From Burkholderia ambifaria AMMD (lineage in GTDB: Bacteria; Pseudomonadota; Gammaproteobacteria; Burkholderiales; Burkholderiaceae), in NCBI RefSeq assembly GCF_000203915.1, contig NC_008391.1:558001-622000 (forward strand): 64,000 nucleotides of DNA, in the 5' to 3' direction. A program made the translations under genes and the position numbers. The notes under the pieces were generated by a model. The model saw nothing but the letters and a program-made list of their open reading frames with translations. It was not told the origin of the DNA and did no database searches. Shown here in pieces: positions 18,825-26,577 of the stretch; the stretch's first letter is position 1; every line of letters starts with the position of its first letter.

Positions 18825-20489
18825 TCAGGGCGACGATGACTCGCCGATCCACCCGAATCGCCACGACAGGCGGCGCGTCGCGGCGAGCAGCGTATGTGCG
18901 AGCGCGCTGTCCGGCCCGCGCGGGAAGCCGCGCGACGAGCCGATGATCGCGATCACGAGCCGGATGCTGCCGGTGTGATCGAACACGGGCGCGGCGATCG
19001 TGCCGATCCCCGGCACCGGCGCGTCGAACGCGAAATCGAGTTCGTCCGTGCGGATCGTCGCTAGTCGCGCGCGGAACGCGTCGTCGACCTCCATCGCGCG
19101 GCCCGCGAGGCGCACCGGCTCGTCGGCCAGGAGGCCGGCCAGCACGTCGTCGGGCATGCCGGCCGCGAAGATTCGCCCGATCGCGGTATTCACGAGCGAC
19201 ATCACCGTGCCGACCTGCAGGCTCACATGCTGCGGCCGCGCCGATTCCTCGAGGCGGATCACGGTCGGCCCGAGCGGCCCGAGAGTCGCCGCGGCGACGC
19301 TCATGTCGGTCGCGGCCGCCAGCGCGACGATCTCCGCTTCGGCATCGCGCGTCGGCGACACGCGCTGCATCGCGATCAGGCCGAGCGCCTGACCGAGCGG
19401 GCCGCCGCCGAAGCAGCCGGCATCGTCGCGGCTCAGCAGGCCGATCTTCTGCAGGCTCACCAGATGCGGAAACGCCTTCGCGGCCGGCATGCCGGCCGCC
19501 GCCGCGAGATCGCGCAGCGGCAGCGCGCGGCCCGCCGACACGAGCGCGAGCAGCAGGTCGCCCGTGCTGTCGAGCGCGTTGATGCCGCGCTGGGCTTTCG
19601 TGTCGTCGGCGAGCGCGGGCGGCAGGCGCTGCACGGACGGAGCCGCGGCCGGCGCGCCCGGCTGCGCGTCGCGTCCGGCGTCGAGTGACGCGGTGGCCTG
19701 CCGCGCCGCATCGCGCAACGCGGTCGCGATCGGGCCGTCCCAGCCGACATCGATCGACCCGGTCGAACCGATCACCGTCAGCGCGAGTTGCAGGCGGCCG
19801 TCCGCGTCCAGCACCGGCACGCACATCGCGCTGACGCCGGGGCTCGGCCGGTCCACGCCGCGCTCGATCCCGCGCGCGCGGATCGCATCGAGCTCGGCCT
19901 GCCACGCGCCGGCATCGGACGTGGGCTGCTCGCCTTCGGCACCCGCGAGCGTGTCGCCGGCGCCGGCCTGGCTGGCCGCCATCGCGTCCAGCAGTGCGGG
20001 GTCGCCGAACGCGCGGAACACGCGGCCGGTCGCCGTCGTATCGAGCGACATCACCGAGCCGACGTGCAGGTTCACATGCAACGGATAGCCGCCGTGTTCG
20101 ATGCGCACGATCGTCGGCCCGAGCACGCCCGGCACCGACAACGCGACGCTCAGGCCGACTGCTTCCGCGAGCCGCGCCGCGTGCGGCAGCGCCGCGCGAT
20201 AGGCCGGCTGGCGTTCGATCGACATCAGGCCGAGCCGCAGCGACAGCGGCCCCGGCTCGTAGTTGCCGGTGAGCGCGTCGCGTTTCACGAGCGCGAGCCG
20301 CGTCAGGCTGACGAGATAGGTATGCGCCTGCGCGGTCGATAACCCGGCCGCAGCTGCCAGCTCCGACAGCCCGAGCGGCTTGCGCCGGCGCGCGAGCGCG
20401 TCGAGCAGCCGGCCGCCGACCTCGACACTCTGGATCCCGCGCTGCGCCTTGGGCGGTGCGTCGTCTGCGCTGACTTCGTGGTTCTGCAC
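18825..20489 (-). CDS. Tandem IclR-type transcriptional regulator (two fused IclR modules)
   Basis: A 554-residue protein built from two consecutive IclR units. Each has a winged HTH (about 17-75 and 298-352) and an effector domain (about 95-265 and 375-550). The units are clearly homologous: both start KAQRGI, both have a LAAAAG HTH segment, HLVSL/YLVSL turns, and a GSVMSL/GTVMSL motif. Ordinary IclR proteins are about 250-270 residues and dimerise, so this is an internal dimer by fusion. I use the GTG at 20489, with GGAAG about 12 bp upstream. It is divergent from the metallo-beta-lactamase-fold gene, with two palindromes between them. Confidence 0.88.
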   Translation of the reverse strand: MQNHEVSADDAPPKAQRGIQSVEVGGRLLDALARRRKPLGLSELAAAAGLSTAQAHTYLVSLTRLALVKRDALTGNYEPGPLSLRLGLMSIERQPAYRAALPHAARLAEAVGLSVALSVPGVLGPTIVRIEHGGYPLHVNLHVGSVMSLDTTATGRVFRAFGDPALLDAMAASQAGAGDTLAGAEGEQPTSDAGAWQAELDAIRARGIERGVDRPSPGVSAMCVPVLDADGRLQLALTVIGSTGSIDVGWDGPIATALRDAARQATASLDAGRDAQPGAPAAAPSVQRLPPALADDTKAQRGINALDSTGDLLLALVSAGRALPLRDLAAAAGMPAAKAFPHLVSLQKIGLLSRDDAGCFGGGPLGQALGLIAMQRVSPTRDAEAEIVALAAATDMSVAAATLGPLGPTVIRLEESARPQHVSLQVGTVMSLVNTAIGRIFAAGMPDDVLAGLLADEPVRLAGRAMEVDDAFRARLATIRTDELDFAFDAPVPGIGTIAAPVFDHTGSIRLVIAIIGSSRGFPRGPDSALAHTLLAATRRLSWRFGWIGESSSP

Positions 20490-20564
20490 GCGATGATTCT
20501 TCCGTTGACGAAACCCCGCATGGTATCCGACGCCATTTGACGCGCCAGCCCGCAGGTTTACCCG

Positions 20565-20599
20565 TATTGGACAATAGCAAGCGACTTTGTCATTGACAA
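20565..20599. promoter_or_regulatory. Paired palindromes between the tandem IclR and MBL-fold genes
   Basis: Two perfect palindromes lie 10 bp apart. TATTG-GA-CAATA occupies 20565-20576 and TTGTCA-T-TGACAA occupies 20587-20599. Their centres are about 22 bp apart, two helical turns, so both face the same side of DNA. They are likely operators for the divergent IclR regulator; the second contains a TTGACA hexamer that may be a -35 element for the rightward gene. Confidence 0.6.
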
Positions 20600-20666
20600 A
20601 TAATCGATGCAGGTCGATGATCCACTCACTCCCCTCAACACATGGCTCGAAGCCACGGAACGCAAC

Positions 20667-21626
20667 ATGGCCAAAGCATTCGCATCGCAAGCCGATCTGG
20701 AAGTGAAGAAGATCACCTGGACGCAGCTGTCCGAGAACGCGTACGCGTATACCGCCGAAGGCGACCCGAACTCGGGCGTGATCGTCGGTGACGACAGCGT
20801 GCTGATCGTCGATACGACCGCGACGCCCGCGATGGCGCAGGACCTGATCGCGAAGATCCGCAGCGTGACCGACAAGCCGATCAAGCACGTCGTGCTGTCG
20901 CATTACCACGCGGTGCGCGTGCTCGGTGCGTCCGCGTATTTCGCCGAAGGCGCGCAGCACGTGATCGCGAGCCGCGGCACCTATGAAATGATCGTCGAGC
21001 GCGGCGAGGCCGACATGAAGTCGGAGATCGAGCGCTTCCCGCGCCTGTTCGCGGGCGTCGAGACGGTGCCGGGCCTGACCTGGCCGACGCTCGTGTTCGA
21101 GCGCGAGATCACGCTGTTCCTCGGCAAGCTCGAAGTGAAGATCATGCACGTCGGCTCGGGCCACACGAAGGGCGACACGATCGTCTGGCTGCCGTCGCAG
21201 AAGGTGCTGTTCTCCGGCGATCTGGTCGAATACGACGCGGCCTGCTATTGCGGCGACGCGCAGCTCGAACAGTGGCCGACCACGCTCGAGGCGCTGCGCG
21301 CGCTCGGCGCGGAAAAGCTCGTGCCGGGCCGCGGCCCCGCGCTGCTGACTCCGGCCGATGTGAACAAGGGGCTCGACTATACGAAGGACTTCGTGACGAC
21401 GCTGCTCGCGCAGGGCCGCAAGGCCGTCGAGCGCAAGCTCGACCTGAAGGCGTCGATGGCGCTCACGCGCGAAGCGATGGATCCGAAGTTCGGCAACGTG
21501 TTCATCTACGAGCACTGTCTGCCGTTCGACGTGTCGCGCGCGTTCGACGAGGCGAGCGGCATCACGCATCCGCGCATCTGGACCGCGCAGCGCGACAAGG
21601 AAATGTGGGACGCGCTGCAGGACTGA
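20667..21626 (+). CDS. Metallo-beta-lactamase-fold protein with degenerate metal site
   Basis: A protein of 319 residues with the metallo-beta-lactamase fold: NSGVIVGDDSVLIVDT strand pattern, LSHYHAVRVLG, GSGHTKGDTIVWLP, and FSGDLVE. The hallmark HxHxDH is altered to HYHAVR (His79 and His81 kept; Asp and third His replaced by Val83 and Arg84). The late PGHG-type histidine is VPGRGPAL. One or both metals may therefore be lost, or the substrate differs. ATG 20667 has GGAA upstream; an earlier ATG at 20607 is possible. It lies upstream of an MFS transporter and opposite the tandem IclR gene. The substrate is unknown. Confidence 0.85.
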   Translation: MAKAFASQADLEVKKITWTQLSENAYAYTAEGDPNSGVIVGDDSVLIVDTTATPAMAQDLIAKIRSVTDKPIKHVVLSHYHAVRVLGASAYFAEGAQHVIASRGTYEMIVERGEADMKSEIERFPRLFAGVETVPGLTWPTLVFEREITLFLGKLEVKIMHVGSGHTKGDTIVWLPSQKVLFSGDLVEYDAACYCGDAQLEQWPTTLEALRALGAEKLVPGRGPALLTPADVNKGLDYTKDFVTTLLAQGRKAVERKLDLKASMALTREAMDPKFGNVFIYEHCLPFDVSRAFDEASGITHPRIWTAQRDKEMWDALQD

Positions 21627-21637
21627 GCGGGTCACGG

Positions 21638-21672
21638 CGGCGGGGCGTCCGGGCGGACGTCCCGCCGTTTTT
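21638..21672 (+). terminator. Rho-independent terminator
   Basis: A 13-bp stem with one G-T wobble (CGGCGGGGCGTCC, loop GGGC, GGACGTCCCGCCG) is followed by five T residues. It lies 12 bp after the MBL-fold gene and so separates that gene from the MFS transporter, which probably has its own promoter or depends on read-through. Confidence 0.85.
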
Positions 21673-21808
21673 CTGACGGCCCCTGAACGGCGGCGGCATT
21701 GCGCCGCGGTTTCCGGAGCCGACTTCCGATCTCACAAGAAAGCAGGGCGCATGCACGCCCTCGGAGACTGTTGCGCGCTCGAATCGCGTGGCCCGTTTGG
21801 AGAGAGAC

Positions 21809-23188
21809 ATGCCTCAATCGCTTCCCGCCAAAGCGACGATCGCGCACGCGAGTGCCGCGGCGTCGGCTTCCGTATACGAATCCGCGCCGGCATCCGATGC
21901 CGGCGACGCGCTGCTGTTCCGCAAGATCGCGTGGCGGATCGTGCCGTTCCTGTTCCTCTGCTACGTCGTGTCGTTCCTCGACCGCATCAACATCGGCTTC
22001 GCGCAGCTGCAGATGAAGCATGATCTCGGCTTCAGCGATGCGATGTACGGCCTCGGCGCCGCGGTGTTCTATGTCGGCTACGTGTTCTGCGAGGTGCCGA
22101 GCAACCTGCTGCTCGCGCGCTTCGGCGCGCGCCGCACGTTCACGCGGATCATGCTGCTGTGGGGCATCGCGTCGACCGGGATGATGTTCGTGTCGCAGCC
22201 GTCGCATTTCTACGTGCTGCGCTTCCTGCTCGGCGTGTTCGAGGCCGGCTTCTTTCCCGGCATCGTGCTGTACCTGACCTACTGGTTCCCGGCGAACCGG
22301 CGCGCGGCGGCGATCTCGGTGTTCTTCGCGGGCGTCGCGGTCGCGGGCGTGCTTGGCGGCCTGGTGTCGGGCTGGATCATGCGCGACATGAGCGGCGTGC
22401 TCGGGCTGCACGGCTGGCAGTGGATGTTCGCGATCGAAGGCGCGCCGGCCATCGTGCTCGCGGGCTTCGCGTTCACGTACCTGGTCGACCGTCCGCAGGA
22501 CGCCGCGTGGCTCACGTCCGACGAAAAGGCGCGCGTCGCCGCGCTGTGCGGCGACAGCCGTCCGCACGGCGCCGGTCATGGCGCGCACGAAAAACGCAGC
22601 CTGCTCGCCGCGCTCGCGAACCCGCGCGTCTACCTGTTCGCGTTCATCTACTTCTCGCTGACCTGCGCATCGCTGACGCTCAATTTCTGGATGCCGCTGA
22701 TGATCCGCGACTTCGGCGTGACCGACGTTGTGGCCGTGAGCCTCTACACGGTCGTGCCGAACGCGGTCGGCGCAGTCGGCCTGATCCTGATCGCGCGCCG
22801 CTCGGACCGCACCGGCGAGCGCCGCAAGCACTTCGCGTGTTGCACGATCGGCGGCGGGCTGGCCCTCGCGGCGCTGACGCTGCACCTGCACAGCTTTGCT
22901 GCGATGCTCGCGTGCCTGTCGATCGCGGCGACGCTGATCTTCGCCGCGCTGCCGATCTTCTGGGCCGTGCCGACCCGCTATCTGTCGGGCAACGCGGCCG
23001 CGGCCGGGATCGCGCTGATCAGCAGCATCGGGATCACGAGCGGCATCGTCAGCCCGTGGGTGATCGGGCTGATCCGCACGCGCACGGGCAGCATGGATCT
23101 CGCCGTGTATCTGCTGGCCGCGCTGCTCGCGCTGAGCGGCGCCGCGCTGATGCTCGGCGTGAAGGGTGAAGGCGCGCCGCGCGCGTGA
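21809..23188 (+). CDS. MFS transporter, anion:cation symporter type
   Basis: A 459-residue transporter with 12 predicted helices. The ACS-family signature is present: VSFLDRINIGFAQLQM after TM1, EVPSNLLLARFGARR, and the GFFPGIVLYLTYWFP motif in TM4-5. Members import carboxylates such as hexuronates, phthalate, tartrate or 4-hydroxyphenylacetate. A ribosome-binding site GGAGAGAG precedes the ATG at 21809. The neighbouring MBL-fold protein and tandem IclR regulator suggest a small catabolic uptake module for an organic acid; the substrate cannot be named. Confidence 0.9.
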   Translation: MPQSLPAKATIAHASAAASASVYESAPASDAGDALLFRKIAWRIVPFLFLCYVVSFLDRINIGFAQLQMKHDLGFSDAMYGLGAAVFYVGYVFCEVPSNLLLARFGARRTFTRIMLLWGIASTGMMFVSQPSHFYVLRFLLGVFEAGFFPGIVLYLTYWFPANRRAAAISVFFAGVAVAGVLGGLVSGWIMRDMSGVLGLHGWQWMFAIEGAPAIVLAGFAFTYLVDRPQDAAWLTSDEKARVAALCGDSRPHGAGHGAHEKRSLLAALANPRVYLFAFIYFSLTCASLTLNFWMPLMIRDFGVTDVVAVSLYTVVPNAVGAVGLILIARRSDRTGERRKHFACCTIGGGLALAALTLHLHSFAAMLACLSIAATLIFAALPIFWAVPTRYLSGNAAAAGIALISSIGITSGIVSPWVIGLIRTRTGSMDLAVYLLAALLALSGAALMLGVKGEGAPRA

Positions 23189-23350
23189 ACCACGGGTCCG
23201 TCGCTGCCGGCGGGCGTCGTGGTCGTTGCACGGCCATGCGTGGCAAGCGGGGCGAAACGGGCTTGGCGAATCGGGCGCGTGCAATGTCACGCGCCGTTTG
23301 ACGACGACCGGCGAGCCGGCCGTCATCGACGCGCTTCGATTCGACAGCGC

Positions 23351-23373
23351 CGCGCCCGCGCAGGGCGGGCGCG
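23351..23373. terminator. GC-rich hairpin between convergent genes
   Basis: CGCGCCCGC-GCAGG-GCGGGCGCG forms a perfect 9-bp stem in the gap between the MFS gene (ending 23188) and the leftward SDR gene (ending 23390). There is no T run on either side, so factor-independent termination is uncertain. Confidence 0.35.
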
Positions 23374-23389
23374 ACGCCGATGTTGCCGA

Positions 23390-24190
23390 CTAGCGCGCAG
23401 CCGCATAGCGCGGCGCCGGCGAATCCGTCGACAGGTGCGGCGCCATCGTGCGGCGCGCGGCCTCGTACGCATCCCATTCGTCAGCCGCATGCAGCGACGG
23501 AATCGTCACGAGTTCGCCGCGCTCGAAGCCGACCAGCGCCGCGTCGACGAGGTCGGACGCCGACATCACGATCTCCTTCGGCAGGTGTTCGAGCGGCAGG
23601 CCGCCGGTCTGCCAGAAGTCGGTGGCCGTGGCGCCGGGCAGCACGGCCTGCACCTGCACGCCGTGGTCCGCGAGTTCGTGATGCAGCGACTGGCTGAACG
23701 CGAGCACAAACGCCTTGCTGCCCCCATAGACACCATTGAGCGTTTCCGGCGACAGCGCGACGATCGACGAAATGTTGATCACGGCGCCACGGCCGCGTGC
23801 GACGAAGCCGGGCACGGCCGCATAGGTCAGGCGGGTGAGCGCGGTCACGTTCAGGTCGATCAGTCGCGTCATCGCGTCGACGTCGCTGTCGAGCAACGGC
23901 GCGTGGGTGCCGACGCCCGCGTTGTTCACGAGCAGCGTGATGCTCGCGTCCTGCTTCAGCTTCGCCTCGACGGCGGCGAGCTCGGCGCGATCGTTGAGGT
24001 CCGCGCCGACGATTTCCACGCTGCGCTGCGTGTCGTTCGTGATGCGCTCGGCGAGGGCGGTCAGCCGGTCGCGGTTGCGCGCGACCAGGATCAGGTCGTA
24101 GCCGCGGCGCGCGAGCCGGTCGGCGTAGATTGCGCCAATGCCCGACGATGCGCCGGTAATGACGGCGGTACCGCGATGTGCTTCAGTCAT
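23390..24190 (-). CDS. SDR family NAD(P)-dependent oxidoreductase
   Basis: A 266-residue short-chain dehydrogenase/reductase. It has the nucleotide motif TGASSGIG near the N terminus, the NNAG motif (LLVNNAGVGTH), the catalytic Ser in INISSIVA and the YxxxK pair in VYGGSK. An Arg-rich segment after the second strand (VARNRDRL) favours NADP(H). It is divergent from a GlxA-type AraC regulator starting at 24331, which may control it. The substrate is unknown. Confidence 0.9.
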   Translation of the reverse strand: MTEAHRGTAVITGASSGIGAIYADRLARRGYDLILVARNRDRLTALAERITNDTQRSVEIVGADLNDRAELAAVEAKLKQDASITLLVNNAGVGTHAPLLDSDVDAMTRLIDLNVTALTRLTYAAVPGFVARGRGAVINISSIVALSPETLNGVYGGSKAFVLAFSQSLHHELADHGVQVQAVLPGATATDFWQTGGLPLEHLPKEIVMSASDLVDAALVGFERGELVTIPSLHAADEWDAYEAARRTMAPHLSTDSPAPRYAAAR

Positions 24191-24330
24191 GATGTCGCTC
24201 CGTTGCGAAGAAAGGTGAGTGCGTGAAGGCATTCTGCTTTCGAATCACGGCGACGCAAATGACGTAGATGGGTATGATTTCGGACATCGGGATGGTCATG
24301 ACGACCGTCACCCCGGCAGCGGAGACACGC

Positions 24331-25290
24331 ATGCACCGAATCGGCTTTCTGATCAGCGACGGCTTCCAGATCATGGCGCTCGCCGCGCAGTCGGTGTTCG
24401 AGTACGCGAACATGGGCGCCGGCGAACCGTTCTACGTGCTGGACAACTATTCCGTCGACGGCGGCGACGTGCGCTCGTCGCTCGGCTTGCCGGTCGCGAC
24501 GCGCGCGCTGAGCGGGCGGATCGACGTCGATACGTGGATCGTCGCGGGCGTCAACGATCCGGTCGCATCGCCGGCGCCGGCCGGCGTCGTCGCCTTCCTT
24601 CGCCACCCGAACGCGCGTGCGCGGCGAATCGCCGGCATCTGTACGGGCGCGTTCGTGCTCGCCGAGGCCGGGCTGCTCGCGCAGCGTCGCGCGACGACGC
24701 ATTGGGCGTACGGCCGCGACATGCAGAAGCACTTTCCGGAGGTTCGCGTCGAGGAAGACCGGATCTATATCGTCGACGGGCCGATCTGGACGTCGGCCGG
24801 GATGACGGCCGGCCTCGACCTGGCCCTCGCGATGGTGGAAAAGGACCTCGGTGCGGACGCCGCGCGTTCGGTCGCGCACAAGCTCGTGATGCATCAGCGC
24901 CGCGCGGGCGGGCAGTCACAGCATTCGGAAATGCTCGATCTCGCGCCGAAATCCGACCGGATCCAGAATGCGTTGAACTATGCGCGCCAGCATCTCGGCC
25001 GCGCGCTGACCGTCGAGGAACTCGCCGACGCCGCGCACCTGAGTCCGCGCCAGTTCAGCCGCGTGTTCACGCTCGAAACCGGGCAGTCGCCGGCGAAGGC
25101 GATCGAGCGGCTGCGGCTCGAGGCCGCGCGGCTGATGATCGAGCAGAGCCGGCATTCGCTCGACGTCATCGCGAAGGAGAACGGTTTCCGCGACCGGCGG
25201 CACCTGCGCGATGCGTTCGTGCGCGGCTTCGGCGTGCCGCCGCAGGCGGTGCGGCGCGACGCGCGGGCGGACGAGCGCGAAACGGCCTGA
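24331..25290 (+). CDS. GlxA family AraC-type transcriptional regulator
   Basis: A 319-residue regulator with an N-terminal DJ-1/PfpI-like domain (IGFLISDGFQIMALA, and the nucleophile-elbow-like AGICTGAFVLAEAG) and C-terminal double HTH (LTVEELADAAHLSPRQFSRVF and HSLDVIAKENGFRDRRHLRDAFVRGFG, each read in parts). The start at 24331 has GGAG 7 bp upstream; a longer frame to 24268 is disfavoured. GlxA proteins regulate nitrogen or choline/carnitine-type catabolism in many species. The nearby divergent SDR gene is the likeliest target. Confidence 0.9.
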   Translation: MHRIGFLISDGFQIMALAAQSVFEYANMGAGEPFYVLDNYSVDGGDVRSSLGLPVATRALSGRIDVDTWIVAGVNDPVASPAPAGVVAFLRHPNARARRIAGICTGAFVLAEAGLLAQRRATTHWAYGRDMQKHFPEVRVEEDRIYIVDGPIWTSAGMTAGLDLALAMVEKDLGADAARSVAHKLVMHQRRAGGQSQHSEMLDLAPKSDRIQNALNYARQHLGRALTVEELADAAHLSPRQFSRVFTLETGQSPAKAIERLRLEAARLMIEQSRHSLDVIAKENGFRDRRHLRDAFVRGFGVPPQAVRRDARADERETA

Positions 25291-25300
25291 GTGGCGCCGC

Positions 25301-25792
25301 TCAGCGCGTGACGAACGCCGTGGCGTCGTGCGGCGCCGCGCGTGCGTGCTTGCGCTGGCGCAGCAGCGCGACGCGGCAATTCTCGCGCGCGGTCTCGCGG
25401 CCGTCGTCGTCGAGCAGCACCAGGTCGCCGCGCATCACGTTGAGCGTGATCACGTCGTCGCCCGGTGCGCCGAGCGTTTCCGGCGTATGCACGGAGCCGG
25501 CCGGTTCGAGCACCGTGGATCCGGCCTGCGCGATCCAGTCGTACTCGCGGTAGCGCCACGCGCCCTGCAACGTATGGACGAACACCTCGCCGTCGTGACG
25601 ATGGCGCGGCAGCGTGCCGCCGGCCGGCATCTTCAGCAGCGCGGTCAGCGTGTCTTCCGCCGCATTGATATGCAGATACTTGATCGCGAGCCCCGGCAGG
25701 TCGGCGCTCATCGGCAGCCACGGCAGCGCGTCGCCGGGCAGGCACGAAATCGGCGGCAGGTCGGTGGGGAGCGGGGCGGACGGCTGCGTCAT
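25301..25792 (-). CDS. Cupin-domain protein, 2,4'-dihydroxyacetophenone dioxygenase-like
   Basis: A 163-residue cupin. Motif 1 is clear (GGTLPRHRHDGEVFVHTLQG), with two histidines and a glutamate to bind a metal, followed by motif 2 with EPAGSVHTPE. The overall pattern resembles the ChrR/2,4'-dihydroxyacetophenone dioxygenase group, so a non-haem iron oxygenase or a sensor role is plausible but unproven. It converges on the GlxA-type gene and is divergent from the MarR gene, with which it shares a promoter region rich in palindromes. Confidence 0.82.
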   Translation of the reverse strand: MTQPSAPLPTDLPPISCLPGDALPWLPMSADLPGLAIKYLHINAAEDTLTALLKMPAGGTLPRHRHDGEVFVHTLQGAWRYREYDWIAQAGSTVLEPAGSVHTPETLGAPGDDVITLNVMRGDLVLLDDDGRETARENCRVALLRQRKHARAAPHDATAFVTR

Positions 25793-25899
25793 GGCGGAAG
25801 GCGGAGCGGAAACGGGGAGTGCGCATTATCGCAGAGGCGGATCGGCCGGAGGGCTGACATGGATTGCCGGGGCGCCGGCGAGCGGACACGCATTCTTCC

Positions 25900-25931
25900 T
25901 GTATCGATATATACAGCTTAACTGTACAGTT
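25900..25931. promoter_or_regulatory. Two palindromes upstream of the MarR gene
   Basis: TGTAT-CGATAT-ATACA (25900-25915) and the perfect 12-mer AACTGTACAGTT (25920-25931) lie in an AT-rich pocket just before the MarR start at 25959. MarR proteins bind 12-20 bp palindromes and usually repress their own operon, so these are the probable autoregulatory operators. They could also affect the divergent cupin gene. Confidence 0.65.
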
Positions 25932-25958
25932 TTTCTGTAGATATGCTATCGTGGATTC

Positions 25959-26429
25959 ATGAACACCCCCTCTTCGTCCCCCGAAACGCCACCCCTGGCC
26001 GGTCTCGCCGGCGAACTCCGGATCTCGGTCAGCAAGCTGATGCGGCGGCTGCGCGAGCAAACTCATCCGAATGACCTCACCTCGTCGCAGAAGTCGGTGC
26101 TGTTGCGCCTCGACCGCGACGGCCCCGCGACCGTCTCCGCGCTCGCGCGGGCGGAAAGCGTTCGGCCGCAGTCGATGCGCGTGACGGTGGCGACGCTGGA
26201 AGCGAGGGGCGCCGTCAGCGGCGCGCCCGATCCGACCGACGGTCGGCAGACGCTGATCGCGCTCACGCCGGATTTCCGCAAGCGGCTGCAGGCCAACCGC
26301 GCGGCCAAGGACGATTGGCTGTTTCGCGCGCTGCATGCGCAACTGTCGGCGCACGAGCAGGCCGAACTCGCGTCGGCCGTGCAGCTGATGCAGCGGCTCG
26401 CCGAATTCCAGGACGCGGCGCGCCCGTGA
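25959..26429 (+). CDS. MarR family transcriptional regulator
   Basis: A 156-residue winged-helix regulator. The HTH includes LTSSQKSVLLRL and ATVSALARAESVRPQSMRVTVATLEARG; the wing follows with DPTDGRQTLIALT. It is followed on the same strand by a 36-codon ORF and an MFS exporter, forming an operon with the common design of ligand-induced drug or metabolite efflux. The AT-rich upstream region has two palindromes likely to be its own operators. Confidence 0.92.
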   Translation: MNTPSSSPETPPLAGLAGELRISVSKLMRRLREQTHPNDLTSSQKSVLLRLDRDGPATVSALARAESVRPQSMRVTVATLEARGAVSGAPDPTDGRQTLIALTPDFRKRLQANRAAKDDWLFRALHAQLSAHEQAELASAVQLMQRLAEFQDAARP

Positions 26430-26466
26430 ACCCGATCGACCCGCCCGGCGGGAGGAACGCCCGAAC

Positions 26467-26577
26467 ATGAACATCCTGCATCTCGTGTCGTACTTTTTCG
26501 GCGGCGCCTTTCTGACGAATGCCGTTCCACATCTCGTCAGCGCGCTGCGCGGCGGCAACGCGCCGCAGCGGCCATGA
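26467..26577 (+). CDS. Small membrane protein, 36 aa, coupled to the MFS exporter
   Basis: ATG at 26467 has a strong ribosome-binding site, GGAGGAA, about 9 bp upstream. The 36-residue product is hydrophobic at its N terminus (HLVSYFFGGAFLTNAVPHLV) and ends in Gln-Arg-Pro. Its TGA overlaps the MFS start as ATGA, showing translational coupling. The FFGGAFLxNAxPH pattern resembles the first helix of a longer small membrane protein family of roughly 80-90 residues that I recall from other bacteria. If so, this copy is a truncated form retained as a leader or helper. Confidence 0.6.
   Translation: MNILHLVSYFFGGAFLTNAVPHLVSALRGGNAPQRP

Noticed and set aside
20490..21635. Leftward extension of the tandem IclR frame
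   Set aside because: The extension is antisense to the MBL-fold gene and crosses the palindromic promoter region. Only the part from 20489 resembles IclR.
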